Shown in pieces: positions 17,807 through 27,916 of a DNA stretch of 64,000 nt (the first letter of the stretch is position 1; every line of letters starts with the position of its first letter). The notes under the pieces are model-generated. The model was not told the DNA's origin. It searched no databases and saw only the letters and a list, made by a program, of their open reading frames with translations. Location of the stretch: assembly GCF_000716435.1 (NCBI RefSeq), contig NZ_JNWO01000007.1, positions 434,001 to 498,000 of the forward strand, written 5' to 3'. The position numbers and the translations under genes were made by a program. Source of the stretch: Streptomyces xylophagus. GTDB lineage: Bacteria > Actinomycetota > Actinomycetes > Streptomycetales > Streptomycetaceae.

Positions 17807-19789
17807 GTGGCAGACATGGCGCTCGATGCGCTGGACGATGTTCCGTGGGAGCGGCTGGAGTCGGCACTCGAACACCATCCGCCCAAGGAGATGCGGCGCG
17901 CCCTGCGGCACCTGGCGCTCAAAGGCGGGTCGGCGACCGAGGAGGACTGCTATCTCCTGTACGACTGCTTCGCGCTGGGCATCGGACGCGTGGCCTCCGT
18001 CTCAACCGCAGCGCTGCCGTTCGTAGTTGCTCTCGCGGGCGATCCGGACATGGGCGCCCGGGCCACGCTCGTCCAGCTGCTGACGAGCCTGTCCAAGAAG
18101 GCGGCCGAAGTCGATCCCGGCCTGGTGGACGCGGGGTGGCACGCAGCATGGCGGCTCCAGCGCCCCCGGATCCAGGCACTGCTCGCGGACCCCCTGCCCG
18201 AGATACGGAGGGAAGCCCTGCCCCTCGGAGCGGACGTGGGCGTACTGCTGGAGCGATGGCACGCCGAGACGAACCCGACGGTACGGCTGCCCCTGCTGCT
18301 CGCTCTGGGAACCGCCGCGGCAGCCTCCACCGAAGCCGGGTCGGTGGACCGGGTGCGGACGGTGGTGACCGGGGTGCTGCGGACGGCCGGTCCCGCCATG
18401 CGGGTCGCGGCCGTGCACGCCTGGGCCGCGTTCGATCCCCGGGCGCCGGTACGTGAGTTGGACCTGCTGGTGGAGGTCCTGTCCGATCCGGGTACGCGTC
18501 CGCGGTTCGCGGAGACCTGGTACGTGCCGGACGTCGACGGTGCGTTCACCCGTGAGGACGTCATCGCCTGGACGGCCGGCCTGTTCGAGGACGCACCGAG
18601 TACGGCTCTCGCCTTCGTCGTCCGGCTCATCGACGCGGCGCGCCGAAACGGGGACACCCTTCTGTGCCGGGCCTCGCTGGACGAAGCGTGGCGACTGCTG
18701 CTGGTACGGCCGTCCGCGGCATCCGCGCTGGTGCCGCTCGCGGGTGCGCTGCTCGCCGACCCGGACGACGGCGTCCGGTACCGGGCCGCTCACCTGCTGG
18801 CCGTACTGGGTTCGCGGGCGGCTCCGTACGCCGACGAGCTGGCCGCGCTCCTCGACGACCCGGGCGAGGTCGAGTTCCTCGACGGCACCGTCGGCGACCA
18901 CGCCCGCTGGGCGCTGACCCGCGTCGGCGACGAGCGTGCCCTGCCGGGGCTGGTCGAGCGGTCGTACGCGCGGTACCAGGATCAGTACTCCCGCGCGCAC
19001 AGTTCGGGCGACCCGCGCCTGCCGGAGGTCGCGGACGTCCTGACGCCGCTGGTGGCGCATGCGGAGGTCCTGCTGCCCGCGGTGCGGCGGCTTCTCCGGG
19101 ACCGCTCGCTGACCCGGCACTTCCTGGAAGTCCTCGAAGCGTGGGGGCCGGCCGCGGCGCCCGCGCTGCCGGAGGTGGTGGCCCTGCTGGACGACACCCA
19201 GTACTCACTGACCGCGGTCGGTGTGCTGGTCGCGATGGGACCGGCCGCGGCGTCCGCCGAGCCCGCCGTACGCCGGTGCACGGTTCTCGACGTCCCCGCC
19301 AACCATCTCAAGGTGGCGTGGGCGGCCGGCCTGCTGGGCGGCGACCACGACACGGCGCTGCGGCTCATCGGCGCGGCGCTGGAGCGTGCGGATGGGCCCG
19401 CCCACGGTTCCGTCGGCCTGCTCGGAGACTTCGGACCGGCGGCCGCGCGCCACGCCGACCGGGTGCGGCACATCATGGAGCACGGTGACGACTGGCTGCG
19501 GCTGCGGGCGGCGGTCACGCTGCACTCGATCACCGGCGAGCCGGAACCGAGTGGATCCGTCCTGGAGGAGTACCTCCGTCCCATCGCCGAAGACGGCGAC
19601 ACCTACGGCTCCTTCCGCGACGCGCTGCGCACCCTCGCCAGGATCGGCACGGTCTCCCCGGCGGCGCGGGAGACCCTGCGTACGGTGCGGGCATCCGACC
19701 GGAGACTGTCGAACTACTGGGACTACCGGGCCTTCCTCCAGGACGAGGAGATCCGGTCCATGATCGACAACGTCCTCGCTCTGTCGTGA
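17807..19789 (+). CDS. HEAT-repeat protein of unknown function
   Basis: A 660-residue soluble, Leu/Ala/Arg-rich protein built of tandem alpha-helical HEAT-like repeats. Examples are DDGVRYRAAHLLAVLGSRAAPYADEL, WGPAAAPALPEVVALLDD and GDDWLRLRAAVTLHSI. Spacing is about 35-50 residues and no catalytic motif is visible. Such scaffolds bind proteins or nucleic acids, and no partner is suggested by the neighbours. The GTG at 17807 follows a G-rich stretch; the overlapping ATG at 17803 is in another frame. The gene stands alone, in convergent orientation to the decayed permease and the DUF5060 gene. Confidence 0.75.
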   Translation: MADMALDALDDVPWERLESALEHHPPKEMRRALRHLALKGGSATEEDCYLLYDCFALGIGRVASVSTAALPFVVALAGDPDMGARATLVQLLTSLSKKAAEVDPGLVDAGWHAAWRLQRPRIQALLADPLPEIRREALPLGADVGVLLERWHAETNPTVRLPLLLALGTAAAASTEAGSVDRVRTVVTGVLRTAGPAMRVAAVHAWAAFDPRAPVRELDLLVEVLSDPGTRPRFAETWYVPDVDGAFTREDVIAWTAGLFEDAPSTALAFVVRLIDAARRNGDTLLCRASLDEAWRLLLVRPSAASALVPLAGALLADPDDGVRYRAAHLLAVLGSRAAPYADELAALLDDPGEVEFLDGTVGDHARWALTRVGDERALPGLVERSYARYQDQYSRAHSSGDPRLPEVADVLTPLVAHAEVLLPAVRRLLRDRSLTRHFLEVLEAWGPAAAPALPEVVALLDDTQYSLTAVGVLVAMGPAAASAEPAVRRCTVLDVPANHLKVAWAAGLLGGDHDTALRLIGAALERADGPAHGSVGLLGDFGPAAARHADRVRHIMEHGDDWLRLRAAVTLHSITGEPEPSGSVLEEYLRPIAEDGDTYGSFRDALRTLARIGTVSPAARETLRTVRASDRRLSNYWDYRAFLQDEEIRSMIDNVLALS

Positions 19790-19867
19790 CGACGGGCATC
19801 GGGAGTGCGGCAACTCCATCGGCGGAGACCGGACCTCAAGCGGCCGCTCGATGAGTGTGCGGATCCG

Positions 19868-20342
19868 TCACTTCACCGATCCGGCGGTCAGACCGCGTAT
19901 GAAGAACCGGCCGAGCAGGATGTAGACGAGGGCGGTGGGCACGGCTGCGAGGAGTGCTCCCGCCATGACGGTGTTCCATTGCACGGAGAAGTTTCCGGCG
20001 AGGTTGTTCAGCGCCACGGTCACCGGTTGTCGGGTGGGGTCCGGTACGACGGTGATACCGAACAGGAAGTCGTTCCAGATGTTGGTGAACTGGAAAATCG
20101 CGCAGAGCACGAACCCGGGCAGGGACAGCGGCAACACGAGGCGAAGGAAGACAGCGGAGTTGGAAGCCCCGTCGACGCGGGCCGCCTCGATGATCTCGTG
20201 CGGCAGCTGGGATGAACATCCCCAGGAGCATCGCGGCGAAGAGTACTTTCGCTCCCCGGAAGGGGAGTTCGGCAAGGACATAGCCGTTCAGCGCGCCGAT
20301 GACCGCCCTGGACCTCCGCCTCGTACCCGCCAGGGCCGTCAC
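19868..20342 (-). pseudogene. Remnant of a MalG-type sugar ABC permease
   Basis: The C-terminal half is intact in one frame: PHEIIEAARVDGASNSAVFLRLVLPL, which is the EAA loop, then IFQFTNIWNDFLFGITVV and a normal MalG end, FFIRGLTAGSVK. About 20 residues of upstream sequence, LNGYVLAELPFRGAKVLFAAMLLGMFIP, lie in another frame. Relative to normal family members, about 30-40 residues between MFIP and PHE are missing at about 20210, with a frame change. The N-terminus is also gone. It is a decayed permease with no partner genes and abuts the DUF5060 gene end. Confidence 0.8.
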
Positions 20343-20359
20343 CGCACGGACGGCCTGGA

Positions 20360-22126
20360 CTACGCCTCTACGGCACGCAGCCGGACCGCGATGAACTGGT
20401 GGCCGGGCAGGTCGATCCGGAAGACCCCCTCGTAGGTGCCGGGCAGTTCGGTGACGGTCATAGCCCAGGTGTCGATGACGTCCACCTTCCAGCGGATGCC
20501 GGGCCGCAGCGCGAAGGTGCGGTAGCGCGGCTGCCCGAAGCCGAAGTAGGCGAGGCGGTAGGTGTCGGCGACGCCGCCGACCGGGACGTCCCAGTCGCCG
20601 GGCAGCGGGCCGATGCCGTCCTCCGGGGACTCCTCAAGGATCTGGCGCAGGAAGGCGATGCGGGCCGGGGACTCGCCCTTGAGGACACCGCCCTTGGACC
20701 ACCACAGCACCTCGTCGTCGGCCAGGTAGGTCTCGCCGTGGCCGACGTAACCGCCCCGGACGGCTCCCTCCCAGAAACGGCGGACCAACTCCCGCGCGGG
20801 AAGGTTGCCCCAGCCCTGGTCGATGTCGCCCTCGTAGCCGCACTCGTCGATGACCACCGGCTTGTTCCACTCGGCGCCCCAGGCGTCGGTGTTCTCGGCG
20901 GTGCGGTAGACGTCGACGCGCTGGAGGCTGGAGTGGGTGACCCAGTCGGCGTTGTTGTCCCAGAAGGCCGTGCAGTTGTGGATGCCCAGCAGATGGCCGT
21001 GCGGGTCGGTGTCGCCGATCACGGCGGCCATCCGGTGCCAGTCCTTCTCCGTCTTGGCCCACATCAGGTCGTACTCGTTGGCCAGTGACCACCACACGTT
21101 GGGGAGGGCGGCCAGGCGGGCGACCACATAGCGCAGGTAGCGGTCGTCGGCGACCGGCCCCATGTCGGAGAAGCCCCAGCGGTCGTAGGGGTGGAAGAGG
21201 ATCAGGTCGGCCTGGATACCCAGTTCGCCGAGTTGGCGGATGCGGTTCTCCAGGTGGGCGAAGTAGTCGGGGTTGAGGTGCCGGAAGTCCCAGCCGTCCT
21301 CCAGGGAACCGGCGAAGGGGTAGAGCCGCGGCTCGTTGGCGTTGAAGAGGTACGCCTTGGGGAAGACGCACATCCGCATCTTGTTGAACGGCGCCTCGGC
21401 GAGGGTGCGCAGGGTCCGTTCCTCCAGTTCGTCGCCCTGGTGGGTCCAGGCGTACGCCGTTGTGCCGATGGGGAGATGGCGGGTGCCGTCGGCGTGGCGG
21501 AAGTGGAAGGTGTTGTGCACGCGGACCGGACCGTGTTCGCCGGCGGCTGCGGGGAGGCAGTCGAAGGTGCCGGTGATCCCGGTCAGGGAACGGGAGTTGG
21601 AGGTGGTGGCGAAATCCCAGGCGCCCTCCTCGTCGGGCATGAGGCGCAGGCGGTAGACACCGTCGCCGTCGTAGAAGCCGTGCGCGGTGAGGGTGCGGCC
21701 GGTGTCCCGGTGGGTGAACTCGGCGCTCAACTCGACGTCGGTGAAGGGGTTTCCGTGGGAGGGACCGCGGAGTTCGAGTTCGAAGGGGTGCCAACGGGTG
21801 GCCGAGGAAGGCCAGTTGGCCTCGGCGCTGCCGAGCGGGACCTCGGGTCCCTCGTAACTGTCGGAGGGGACGGTCAACTCCTCGGCGGGGCGCGGTGGTT
21901 CGGAGAGGTTCTCGTCGATGGTGGCGAGTTCGGCGAAGAAGGCTTCCCGGGCCTCGGGGTTGGCTCGGGTGTTGTCGAGGAAGCCGACCACCTGCGCGAG
22001 GCTGACGTGGCGCAACTGCACGCCCAGGGGTGCGTTGACGATGCCGGAGAGGTGTTTGCGGACGACGGCCTTGGCCTGCCGGTTGCGCAGGACCTCGCCG
22101 AGGAGGGAATCGGGGGTGTACGGCAT
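20360..22126 (-). CDS. DUF5060/DUF5605 (DUF4038-like) putative glycoside hydrolase
   Basis: A 588-residue protein. Helical residues 1-90 are followed by a DUF5060 beta-sandwich (about 105-205; WHPFELELRGPSHGNPFTDVELSAEF). Then comes a TIM-barrel of DUF4038/DUF5605 type (about 210-500). The barrel holds FNKMRMCVFPKAY, ADLILFHPYDRWGFSDMG, WWSLANEYDLM (a Glu at the end of strand 4, glycosidase clan A style) and KPVVIDECGYEGDID (a second Glu). These two Glu residues make a retaining glycosidase likely. There is no signal peptide. It ends the minus-strand operon with GH43 and the family 5 importer, so it probably acts on an imported oligosaccharide. Confidence 0.82.
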   Translation of the reverse strand: MPYTPDSLLGEVLRNRQAKAVVRKHLSGIVNAPLGVQLRHVSLAQVVGFLDNTRANPEAREAFFAELATIDENLSEPPRPAEELTVPSDSYEGPEVPLGSAEANWPSSATRWHPFELELRGPSHGNPFTDVELSAEFTHRDTGRTLTAHGFYDGDGVYRLRLMPDEEGAWDFATTSNSRSLTGITGTFDCLPAAAGEHGPVRVHNTFHFRHADGTRHLPIGTTAYAWTHQGDELEERTLRTLAEAPFNKMRMCVFPKAYLFNANEPRLYPFAGSLEDGWDFRHLNPDYFAHLENRIRQLGELGIQADLILFHPYDRWGFSDMGPVADDRYLRYVVARLAALPNVWWSLANEYDLMWAKTEKDWHRMAAVIGDTDPHGHLLGIHNCTAFWDNNADWVTHSSLQRVDVYRTAENTDAWGAEWNKPVVIDECGYEGDIDQGWGNLPARELVRRFWEGAVRGGYVGHGETYLADDEVLWWSKGGVLKGESPARIAFLRQILEESPEDGIGPLPGDWDVPVGGVADTYRLAYFGFGQPRYRTFALRPGIRWKVDVIDTWAMTVTELPGTYEGVFRIDLPGHQFIAVRLRAVEA

Positions 22127-22159
22127 CGGGGAACTCCGGGGAGATCGGGGGCGGCGGGG

Positions 22160-23689
22160 TCAGCGCTTGGTGTCGTTGCCGTCGTAGCGGAACCAGTGGG
22201 CGTCGACGACGCCGGCGGACGCGTAGAGGCCGGCCACGCGGCCGTTGAAGGAGGCGGCGACCTCGGCCGAGACGTAACGGCCGTCCAGGCCGGTCAGCTC
22301 CTCCCAGTCGTCGCCTGTGGTGCGTACCGAGAGGCGGACCAGGTCGGGCGAGCGGCGTTCCAGGCCTATGCCGTCGAGGTCGCCGACGATCGGGCCGGTG
22401 GTGATCCGCAGGGTCACGGCGGAGGGGTCGCCGGGGAGCGGGAGTTCCCAGGTCTGGCTGATCCCGCCCACCCGGGCGCGGGCCCGCACGGTCTCGGCGT
22501 CGGCCTCGATGTCGTAGTGGTGGTGCTCGTCCATCCGCACGGTGAGACCGCCCGCGCCGGCGCTGACGTCCAACTCGGCGGTGAAGGAGGCTTCTTCGTG
22601 CTCCTGGCGGACGCCGACGAAGACCGGCCGCTTGCTGTTCATGTCGCTGCCGTCCGCGTGCAGGCGCAGTACGCCCGGGACTTCGGACGTCGAGGCCACG
22701 TCGGAGGGTGCGCGGCGGATCGCCACCCACTCGGGGCCCAGCGGGCAGCCGTCGAAGTCATGGTGCCAACTGACCGGCGGGCGGGGCTCGGTGAGGTGGA
22801 CCGGCTCGACCACCGGCCAGCCGTCCGCCGCCCAACACACGGAGGTCACGAAGGTCTCCCGGCCCATCGGCGAGAAGGCCCGGGTCAGTCCCCGGGGCCG
22901 CATGCCCAGCAGCACCATCAGCCAGGATCCGTCCGGGGCTTGTACGAGGTCGCCGTGGCCGGTGTTCTGGATCGGGCGGTCGGTGCTGCGGGCGGAGAGC
23001 ACCGGGTTGGCGGGGCAGCCCTCGAAGGGGCCGTCGGGCCGGTCGGAGCGGGCGATGCTGACGCTGTGGCCGCGCTCGGTGCCGCCCTCGGCGATCAGCA
23101 GGTACCAGGTGCCGTCGATGGCGTAGAGGTGCGGGGCCTCCGGGAACATCAGGCCGGTGCCGGACCACAGTGAGCGGGGCTCCTCCAGGGCCTGCCCGGT
23201 CTCCGGGTCCATCCGTACCTGCTGGATGCCGAGATGAGTGGGGGCTGCGCCGCCCAGCAGCAGGCCGGAGTAGGTGATGTAGCAGGTACCGTCGTCGTCC
23301 CAGGCGATGTCCGGGTCGATGCCGTCGACGCCCCGCATCACGGTGCCGTCCGACCAAGGACCCTCCGGCCGCTCCGCCGTGAAGATCAGGCTGCCGCGCC
23401 CCTTCGCGTCGGTGACCACGCACCAGAACCTGCCGTCGTGGTGGCGCAGCGTCGGCGCCCAGGCACCGCCCAGGGTGGCCACCTGACCGACGTCCAACTG
23501 CCCCGGGCGGTCGGCGACATGGCCGATCAGGGTCCAGTCGGCGAGGTCGCGGCTGTGGAAGATCGGAATGCCGGGCAGGTACTCGAAGCTGGAGACGGCG
23601 ATGAAGTAGTCGTCCCCGACCCGGCAGATGCTGGGGTCGGGGTGGAAGCCGGGGATCAGCGGATTGCCCGGCACGGCAAGGGAGTTCAT
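22160..23689 (-). CDS. Glycoside hydrolase family 43 (beta-xylosidase/arabinofuranosidase type)
   Basis: A 509-residue protein with the N-terminal GH43 propeller (about 1-320). NPLIPGFHPDPSICRVGDDYFIAVSSFEY has the base Asp; this is the standard beta-xylosidase start. DGIDPDIAWDDDGTCYITYSG has the pKa-modulating Asp and FPEAPHLYAIDGTWYLL the acid Glu. A C-terminal GH43_C2/concanavalin-like beta-sandwich follows (about 330-509). There is no signal peptide, so the enzyme is cytoplasmic. It lies 8 bp downstream of the importer ATPase gene, suggesting that it trims imported oligosaccharides. The ATG at 23689 begins the conserved homology. Confidence 0.92.
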   Translation of the reverse strand: MNSLAVPGNPLIPGFHPDPSICRVGDDYFIAVSSFEYLPGIPIFHSRDLADWTLIGHVADRPGQLDVGQVATLGGAWAPTLRHHDGRFWCVVTDAKGRGSLIFTAERPEGPWSDGTVMRGVDGIDPDIAWDDDGTCYITYSGLLLGGAAPTHLGIQQVRMDPETGQALEEPRSLWSGTGLMFPEAPHLYAIDGTWYLLIAEGGTERGHSVSIARSDRPDGPFEGCPANPVLSARSTDRPIQNTGHGDLVQAPDGSWLMVLLGMRPRGLTRAFSPMGRETFVTSVCWAADGWPVVEPVHLTEPRPPVSWHHDFDGCPLGPEWVAIRRAPSDVASTSEVPGVLRLHADGSDMNSKRPVFVGVRQEHEEASFTAELDVSAGAGGLTVRMDEHHHYDIEADAETVRARARVGGISQTWELPLPGDPSAVTLRITTGPIVGDLDGIGLERRSPDLVRLSVRTTGDDWEELTGLDGRYVSAEVAASFNGRVAGLYASAGVVDAHWFRYDGNDTKR

Positions 23690-23697
23690 GGCATTCC

Positions 23698-24612
23698 TCA
23701 GGAGTTGGTGTCGTCGGTCAGGGCGCCTGAGAGCATGGCGGCCTGCTGCCGGGACGCGAACTCCTGCCGGGCCGCCCGTCGTTCGGCCTGCCGGGCGGGA
23801 TCCGGCACCGGGGCGGCGAGCAGCAGCCGCCGGGTGTAGGGGTGTTCGGGCGTCGAGGTGACGGTGGCCGCGTCGCCGGTCTCGACGATCTCGCCCCGGT
23901 ACATCACCGCGACCCGGTGGCTGATGTGCCGTACCACCGACAGGTCGTGGGTGATGAAGAGGTACGCGACCCTGGTGCGCTCCTGGATCTCGATGAACAG
24001 GTCCAGGATCCGGGCCTGGTTGGACAGGTCGAGGGCGCTGACCGGCTCGTCGCAGACGATGATCTTCGGGGACCGGGTGAGCGCGCGGGCGATGGCGATG
24101 CGCTGGCGCTGCCCGCCGGAGAACTCGCGCGGCAGGCGCCCGCCGGCGTCCGCCGGGAGCCGCACCTGGTCCAGCAGGTCGCGGACCCGGCGGTTGGCGT
24201 CGGCGCCGGAGGTGCCGGTGACCAGCAGCGGCTCGGTGAGGATGTCGCCCACGGTGAGTGCCGGATTGAGCGAGGTGTACGGGTCCTGGAAGACCACCTG
24301 GATGTCGTCGCTGAGCGCCCGGCGTTCCTTCCTGCCGATCGCCGAGATGTCCCGGCCGCCGAAACCGATGGAACCGCCGGTCACCGGGGCCAGGCCCAGG
24401 ATGGCGCGGCCCAGGGTGGTCTTGCCGGAGCCGGACTCGCCGACCAGGCCCAGGGTCTCGCCGGGGTGGACGTCGATGCTGACGCGCTTCAGCACCTGGA
24501 CGGGCGGCCTGCCCCGGCCCTTGCCTGGGTATGTGACGACCAGTTGGTCCACGGACAGCAGGGGTCCGGTCTCCCGCGCCGGGGCCCGCTCGGCCGGTGC
24601 CACCGTGCTCAT
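23698..24612 (-). CDS. Oligopeptide-type ABC importer ATPase, OppF/DppF type
   Basis: A 304-residue ATPase: Walker [16 protein letters not shown], signature [15 protein letters not shown], Walker [14 protein letters not shown]. The C-terminal oligopeptide/dipeptide extension ([16 protein letters not shown]) is present. It is the second ATPase of a family 5 importer. The start overlaps the stop of the fused permease-ATPase gene by 4 bp. In this family some members carry oligosaccharides rather than peptides, which fits the glycosidase neighbours. Confidence 0.9.
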   Translation of the reverse strand: MSTVAPAERAPARETGPLLSVDQLVVTYPGKGRGRPPVQVLKRVSIDVHPGETLGLVGESGSGKTTLGRAILGLAPVTGGSIGFGGRDISAIGRKERRALSDDIQVVFQDPYTSLNPALTVGDILTEPLLVTGTSGADANRRVRDLLDQVRLPADAGGRLPREFSGGQRQRIAIARALTRSPKIIVCDEPVSALDLSNQARILDLFIEIQERTRVAYLFITHDLSVVRHISHRVAVMYRGEIVETGDAATVTSTPEHPYTRRLLLAAPVPDPARQAERRAARQEFASRQQAAMLSGALTDDTNS

Positions 24613-26936
24613 GCGTCAACTCCCTCTGAAACGGCGGGTGCTGTCAGCGGGCCGCGCGGCTCGCTGTCCTCCAGCGTGGAAGCGAGGAGCATCCGGGTGT
24701 ACGGGTGCCGGGGGTCGGCGAAGAGGTCGGCGGCCGGCGCGGACTCCACGATCCGGCCGGTCTGCATCACGGCGACCCGGTCGCAGATGTCGGCGACCAC
24801 ACCGAAGTCGTGGGTCACCAGGACCATGCCCATGTCGCGTTCCTTCTGGAGCGAGCGCATCAGGTCGAGGACCTCGGCCTGGACGGTGACATCCAGGGCG
24901 GTGGTCGGCTCGTCCGCGATGAGCAGGTCCGGGTCGCAGGAGACGGCGACGGCGATCAGTACGCGTTGGGCCATGCCGCCGGACACCTGGTGGGGGTAGG
25001 CGGCGTAGACCCGGGCCGGGTCGGCGATGCCCACCCGGTCGAGCAGGGCGAGGGCCTTCTTCCTGGCCTCCGCGCGGCTCAACCCGAGGTGCCTGCGCAT
25101 CGGTTCGACCAACTGGGTGCCGATCCGGAAGGAGGGGTCCAGGTTGGACATCGGCTCCTGCGGGACGTACGCGATCCGGCGGCCCAGGATGCCGTGGCCG
25201 GCTTCCGCGCCGGACGCGCTGAGCTCCGTACCGCCGAAGGACAGGGCGCCGACGGTGACTTGGGCCTCCGGCGGCAGCAGTCCGAGAACCGCGAAGGCGG
25301 TCTGGCTCTTGCCGGAGCCGGACTCGCCGACCAGGCCCAGGACTTCGCCCCGGCGCACGGCGAGGGAGACGCCGTCGACGACGGCGGTGGAGCCGTAGGA
25401 GACACGGAGGTCACGGACTACGAGGAGTTCGTCGCCTACGGGGGCGCCGGAGTGGGGGGCGGGTGCGGGGGCGTCGGCGGGTGCGGGTGCAAGGGCGGGT
25501 GGGAGCGCGGGGGCGTCGGCGGCCGGAGTGAGGGGCGGCTGCGGCTGGCCTTCTCCCTGCGCCGCGTCTTCCCGGAACCGGGGCCGGGCGGATTCGTCCT
25601 CACCGGTGTCCGCGGCCTCGCCGGTGTCCGCGGCCTCGCCGGTGTCCGCGGTCTCGCCGGTGTCGCCGGCCGGAGCGTCGGCGCCGGTAGCCGGGCCCTC
25701 GGACCCGGCAGTCCCCGCAGTCCCGGCGACCCCGGCAGACCCTGTGGCCCTGGTAGTCCCGACGGCCCCGACAGTCCTGGCAGTCCCTTCGGCCCCAGTG
25801 GACACGGCAGCCTCCACCGTCCTGGCGGCCCTAGCAGCCCCCGCGCCGCCGGCGCCCTCAGCGCCCTCGGTGGACCTACTGGACCCGCTGGACCCGCTGG
25901 ACCCGCTGGACCCGCTGGACCCGGCAGTCTTGGCGACCCCAGCAGCCCCTGCGCCCCCAGCAGCCCCCGCGCCCCCGGTGGTCCCGGCAACCCCGGAGCC
26001 CACGGCCGTCGCCGTCGCCACCCCGCGCCGCCGCTTCGGCCTCGCCGCACTACCGCCCACCAGGACATCCGTCAGCGCGTTGGCCAGCAGGCCGGACGCC
26101 GCCACGGTCAGGGCGATGGCGAGGCCTGGCCAGAGCAGCAGCTGTTCCTTGGTGTAGATGTTCCCGAAGGCGTCGTTGAGCATCGAGCCCCAGCTGGCCT
26201 CGGCGGTCGAGCCCAGGCCCAGGAATTCAAGCCCGGACTGGATCAGGATGCCGATGCCGAACAGCTGCGCGGCCTGGATGATCACCGGTGCCTGCACCAC
26301 GGGCAGTACGTGGCGGCGGATGATCCGCGCGTCCGAGAGTCCGGACACCCGTGCCGCGTCCACGTACAGCTCCTCGCGGACCGCGTTGACCGAGCCGCGC
26401 ACCAGCCGGAAGACGCCCGGCGCCATCAGCACACCGAACACGGCCATCGCCAGGTAGGTGCTCTGGCCCACGGTGCCCAGCACCACCAGCAGCAGGATGA
26501 TCGCGGGGATGGACATGACCAGGTTGGCGACCCAGCCGGCCAGTCCGTCGAACCAGCCCCGGAAGTAGCCCGCGACCAGGCCGGTCGGCACGCCGATGAC
26601 GACCGCGATGGCCGTGGCCAGCGCGGTGCCGAGGAGGCTGGTCCGGCCGCCGTAGAGCAGGCGGGACAGCACGTCGCGGCCCACGCCGTCGCCGCCGAGG
26701 GGGTGACTGCCGCTCGGCGGGGCGAGTGCGTCCGCCAGGTTGGAGGTGTGCGGGTCGTGCGAGGTGAGCAGCGGTGCCGCCGCGCAGGCCAGCGCGATCA
26801 GGGCGAGGATCGACAGACACACCACGGCGGTTGGGTCCTTGAGGAGCCGCCGGAGGATGCGGTCCCGGCGCGGGACCAGGGCGGTGCCCGGCTCCCCCGC
26901 CGTGGCGGCGGCCGGGTCGGGCATGGGGAGCGTCAT
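24609..26936 (-). CDS. Fused ABC importer permease (DppC type) and ATPase (DppD type)
   Basis: One uninterrupted 775-residue frame. Residues 1-285 are a DppC-type permease, with a TM at [38 protein letters not shown] and EAA loop [21 protein letters not shown]. Residues about 295-495 are low-complexity Gly/Ala/Ser/Thr then Asp/Glu/Pro. Residues about 500-775 are a DppD-type ATPase, with [32 protein letters not shown] and [12 protein letters not shown]. These parts are normally separate subunits. The ATG overlaps the DppB stop as ATGA. No internal stop or clear second ribosome site was seen, although internal initiation cannot be excluded. Confidence 0.88.
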   Translation of the reverse strand: MTLPMPDPAAATAGEPGTALVPRRDRILRRLLKDPTAVVCLSILALIALACAAAPLLTSHDPHTSNLADALAPPSGSHPLGGDGVGRDVLSRLLYGGRTSLLGTALATAIAVVIGVPTGLVAGYFRGWFDGLAGWVANLVMSIPAIILLLVVLGTVGQSTYLAMAVFGVLMAPGVFRLVRGSVNAVREELYVDAARVSGLSDARIIRRHVLPVVQAPVIIQAAQLFGIGILIQSGLEFLGLGSTAEASWGSMLNDAFGNIYTKEQLLLWPGLAIALTVAASGLLANALTDVLVGGSAARPKRRRGVATATAVGSGVAGTTGGAGAAGGAGAAGVAKTAGSSGSSGSSGSSGSSRSTEGAEGAGGAGAARAARTVEAAVSTGAEGTARTVGAVGTTRATGSAGVAGTAGTAGSEGPATGADAPAGDTGETADTGEAADTGEAADTGEDESARPRFREDAAQGEGQPQPPLTPAADAPALPPALAPAPADAPAPAPHSGAPVGDELLVVRDLRVSYGSTAVVDGVSLAVRRGEVLGLVGESGSGKSQTAFAVLGLLPPEAQVTVGALSFGGTELSASGAEAGHGILGRRIAYVPQEPMSNLDPSFRIGTQLVEPMRRHLGLSRAEARKKALALLDRVGIADPARVYAAYPHQVSGGMAQRVLIAVAVSCDPDLLIADEPTTALDVTVQAEVLDLMRSLQKERDMGMVLVTHDFGVVADICDRVAVMQTGRIVESAPAADLFADPRHPYTRMLLASTLEDSEPRGPLTAPAVSEGVDA
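25603..25656. repeat. Three tandem 18-bp repeats in the permease-ATPase linker
   Basis: The unit CCGGTGTCCGCGGCCTCG occurs three times head to tail (the third with one change). It encodes a repeated Asp-Thr-Gly-Glu-Ala-Ala pattern on the minus strand. This points to slippage-driven growth of the linker. Confidence 0.8.
25879..25923. repeat. Five tandem 9-bp repeats in the permease-ATPase linker
   Basis: CTGGACCCG is repeated five times without change. It encodes (Gly-Ser-Ser)n on the minus strand, a flexible linker. Repeat number probably varies between strains. Confidence 0.85.
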
Positions 26937-27874
26937 CCGACACGCACCTTGGGGTTGAGCCACCCTTGGGCGACGTCCAGCAGGAGGTTGACCACCACGA
27001 CCAGCGTCACCATGACCACCACCACGCCCATCAGCAGCGGCGAGTCGCCATTGGAGGCGGCGGTGTTGGCGGCGCTGCCGATCCCGGTGAGGCCGAAGAC
27101 CTTCTCCACCACCACGGCCCCGCCGACCAGGCCGATGAACTGAAGGCCCAGCACGGTGAGGGCGGCCGGCGCGGCGTTGCGGAGCGCGTGCTTGAACAGC
27201 ACGCTGCGGCGGCTCAGGCCCCGGCTGCGGAGGGTGCGGATGTAGTCCTTGCGCAGCACGTCGACCATGGCGCCGCGTACCTGCTGGGCGGTGGCCGCGA
27301 TGGCGCCGACGGCCAGCGAGACGGACGGCAGGATGATCGACTCGAACCATGAGGAGGGGGAGACGGCGAAGGGGGTGTAGCCGGTGGCGGGCAGCCAGCC
27401 CCACTTCACCGCGACGAAGAGGGCCAGGATCAGCGCGACCAGGAAGCTGGGCAGCGCGAAGCCGATGACGGCGAGCAGTTGGACGCCCCGGTCGAGCAGG
27501 CCGCCCCGTACGGCTGCCGCCACCCCCAGCAGGACGCTGGCGACGGCCGACAGCAGCAGGCCGCCCAGCACGATGGAGAGGGTGACCGGCAGTTTGTCGG
27601 TGAGCGAGGAGATGACGGTGTCGCCGCTGAACCAGGAGCGCCCGAAGTCACCGCGCACCGCCGCCGTCAGCCAGTCCCAGTACTGGACCACCACGGGCCG
27701 GTCCAGGCCCAGTTCGGCCTTCTTCGCGGCGACCTGCTGGGTGGTGGCCGTGGCGCCCGCGATGTTGCGGGCGACGTCCGTGCCGGTCATCCGCATCAGG
27801 ACGAAGGTCATGGACGAGATCACGAACACCAGGACCACGCCCGACAACAGTCGGCGGGCCAGGAATTTCATCAT
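26933..27874 (-). CDS. Oligopeptide-type ABC importer permease, OppB/DppB type
   Basis: A 313-residue six-TM permease: FLARRLLSGVVLVFVISSMTFVLM at the N-terminus, the OppB-type motif LGLDRPVVVQYWDWL, and the EAA loop VDVLRKDYIRTLRSRGLSRRSVLFKHALRNA. The C-terminus GVVVVMVTLVVVVNLLLDVAQGWLNPKVR is the usual end. Its stop overlaps the ATG of the fused permease-ATPase, so the two membrane subunits are coupled. Confidence 0.92.
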   Translation of the reverse strand: MMKFLARRLLSGVVLVFVISSMTFVLMRMTGTDVARNIAGATATTQQVAAKKAELGLDRPVVVQYWDWLTAAVRGDFGRSWFSGDTVISSLTDKLPVTLSIVLGGLLLSAVASVLLGVAAAVRGGLLDRGVQLLAVIGFALPSFLVALILALFVAVKWGWLPATGYTPFAVSPSSWFESIILPSVSLAVGAIAATAQQVRGAMVDVLRKDYIRTLRSRGLSRRSVLFKHALRNAAPAALTVLGLQFIGLVGGAVVVEKVFGLTGIGSAANTAASNGDSPLLMGVVVVMVTLVVVVNLLLDVAQGWLNPKVRVG

Positions 27875-27916
27875 GGCTGCTTCTCCCGGGTGTACGCCAT
27901 GGACGACGGGGCGGTG

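Noticed and set aside
21191..23173. Long plus-strand frame opposite the DUF5060 and GH43 genes, and many like it across the window
   Set aside because: High-GC third positions keep antisense frames open. Composition is Val/Gly/Glu/Arg-rich with no recognisable motif.
25600..25930. Tandem repeats that might be taken for a CRISPR or a minisatellite
   Set aside because: Units are 9 and 18 bp without spacers and stay in frame with the permease-ATPase linker, so they are coding repeats.
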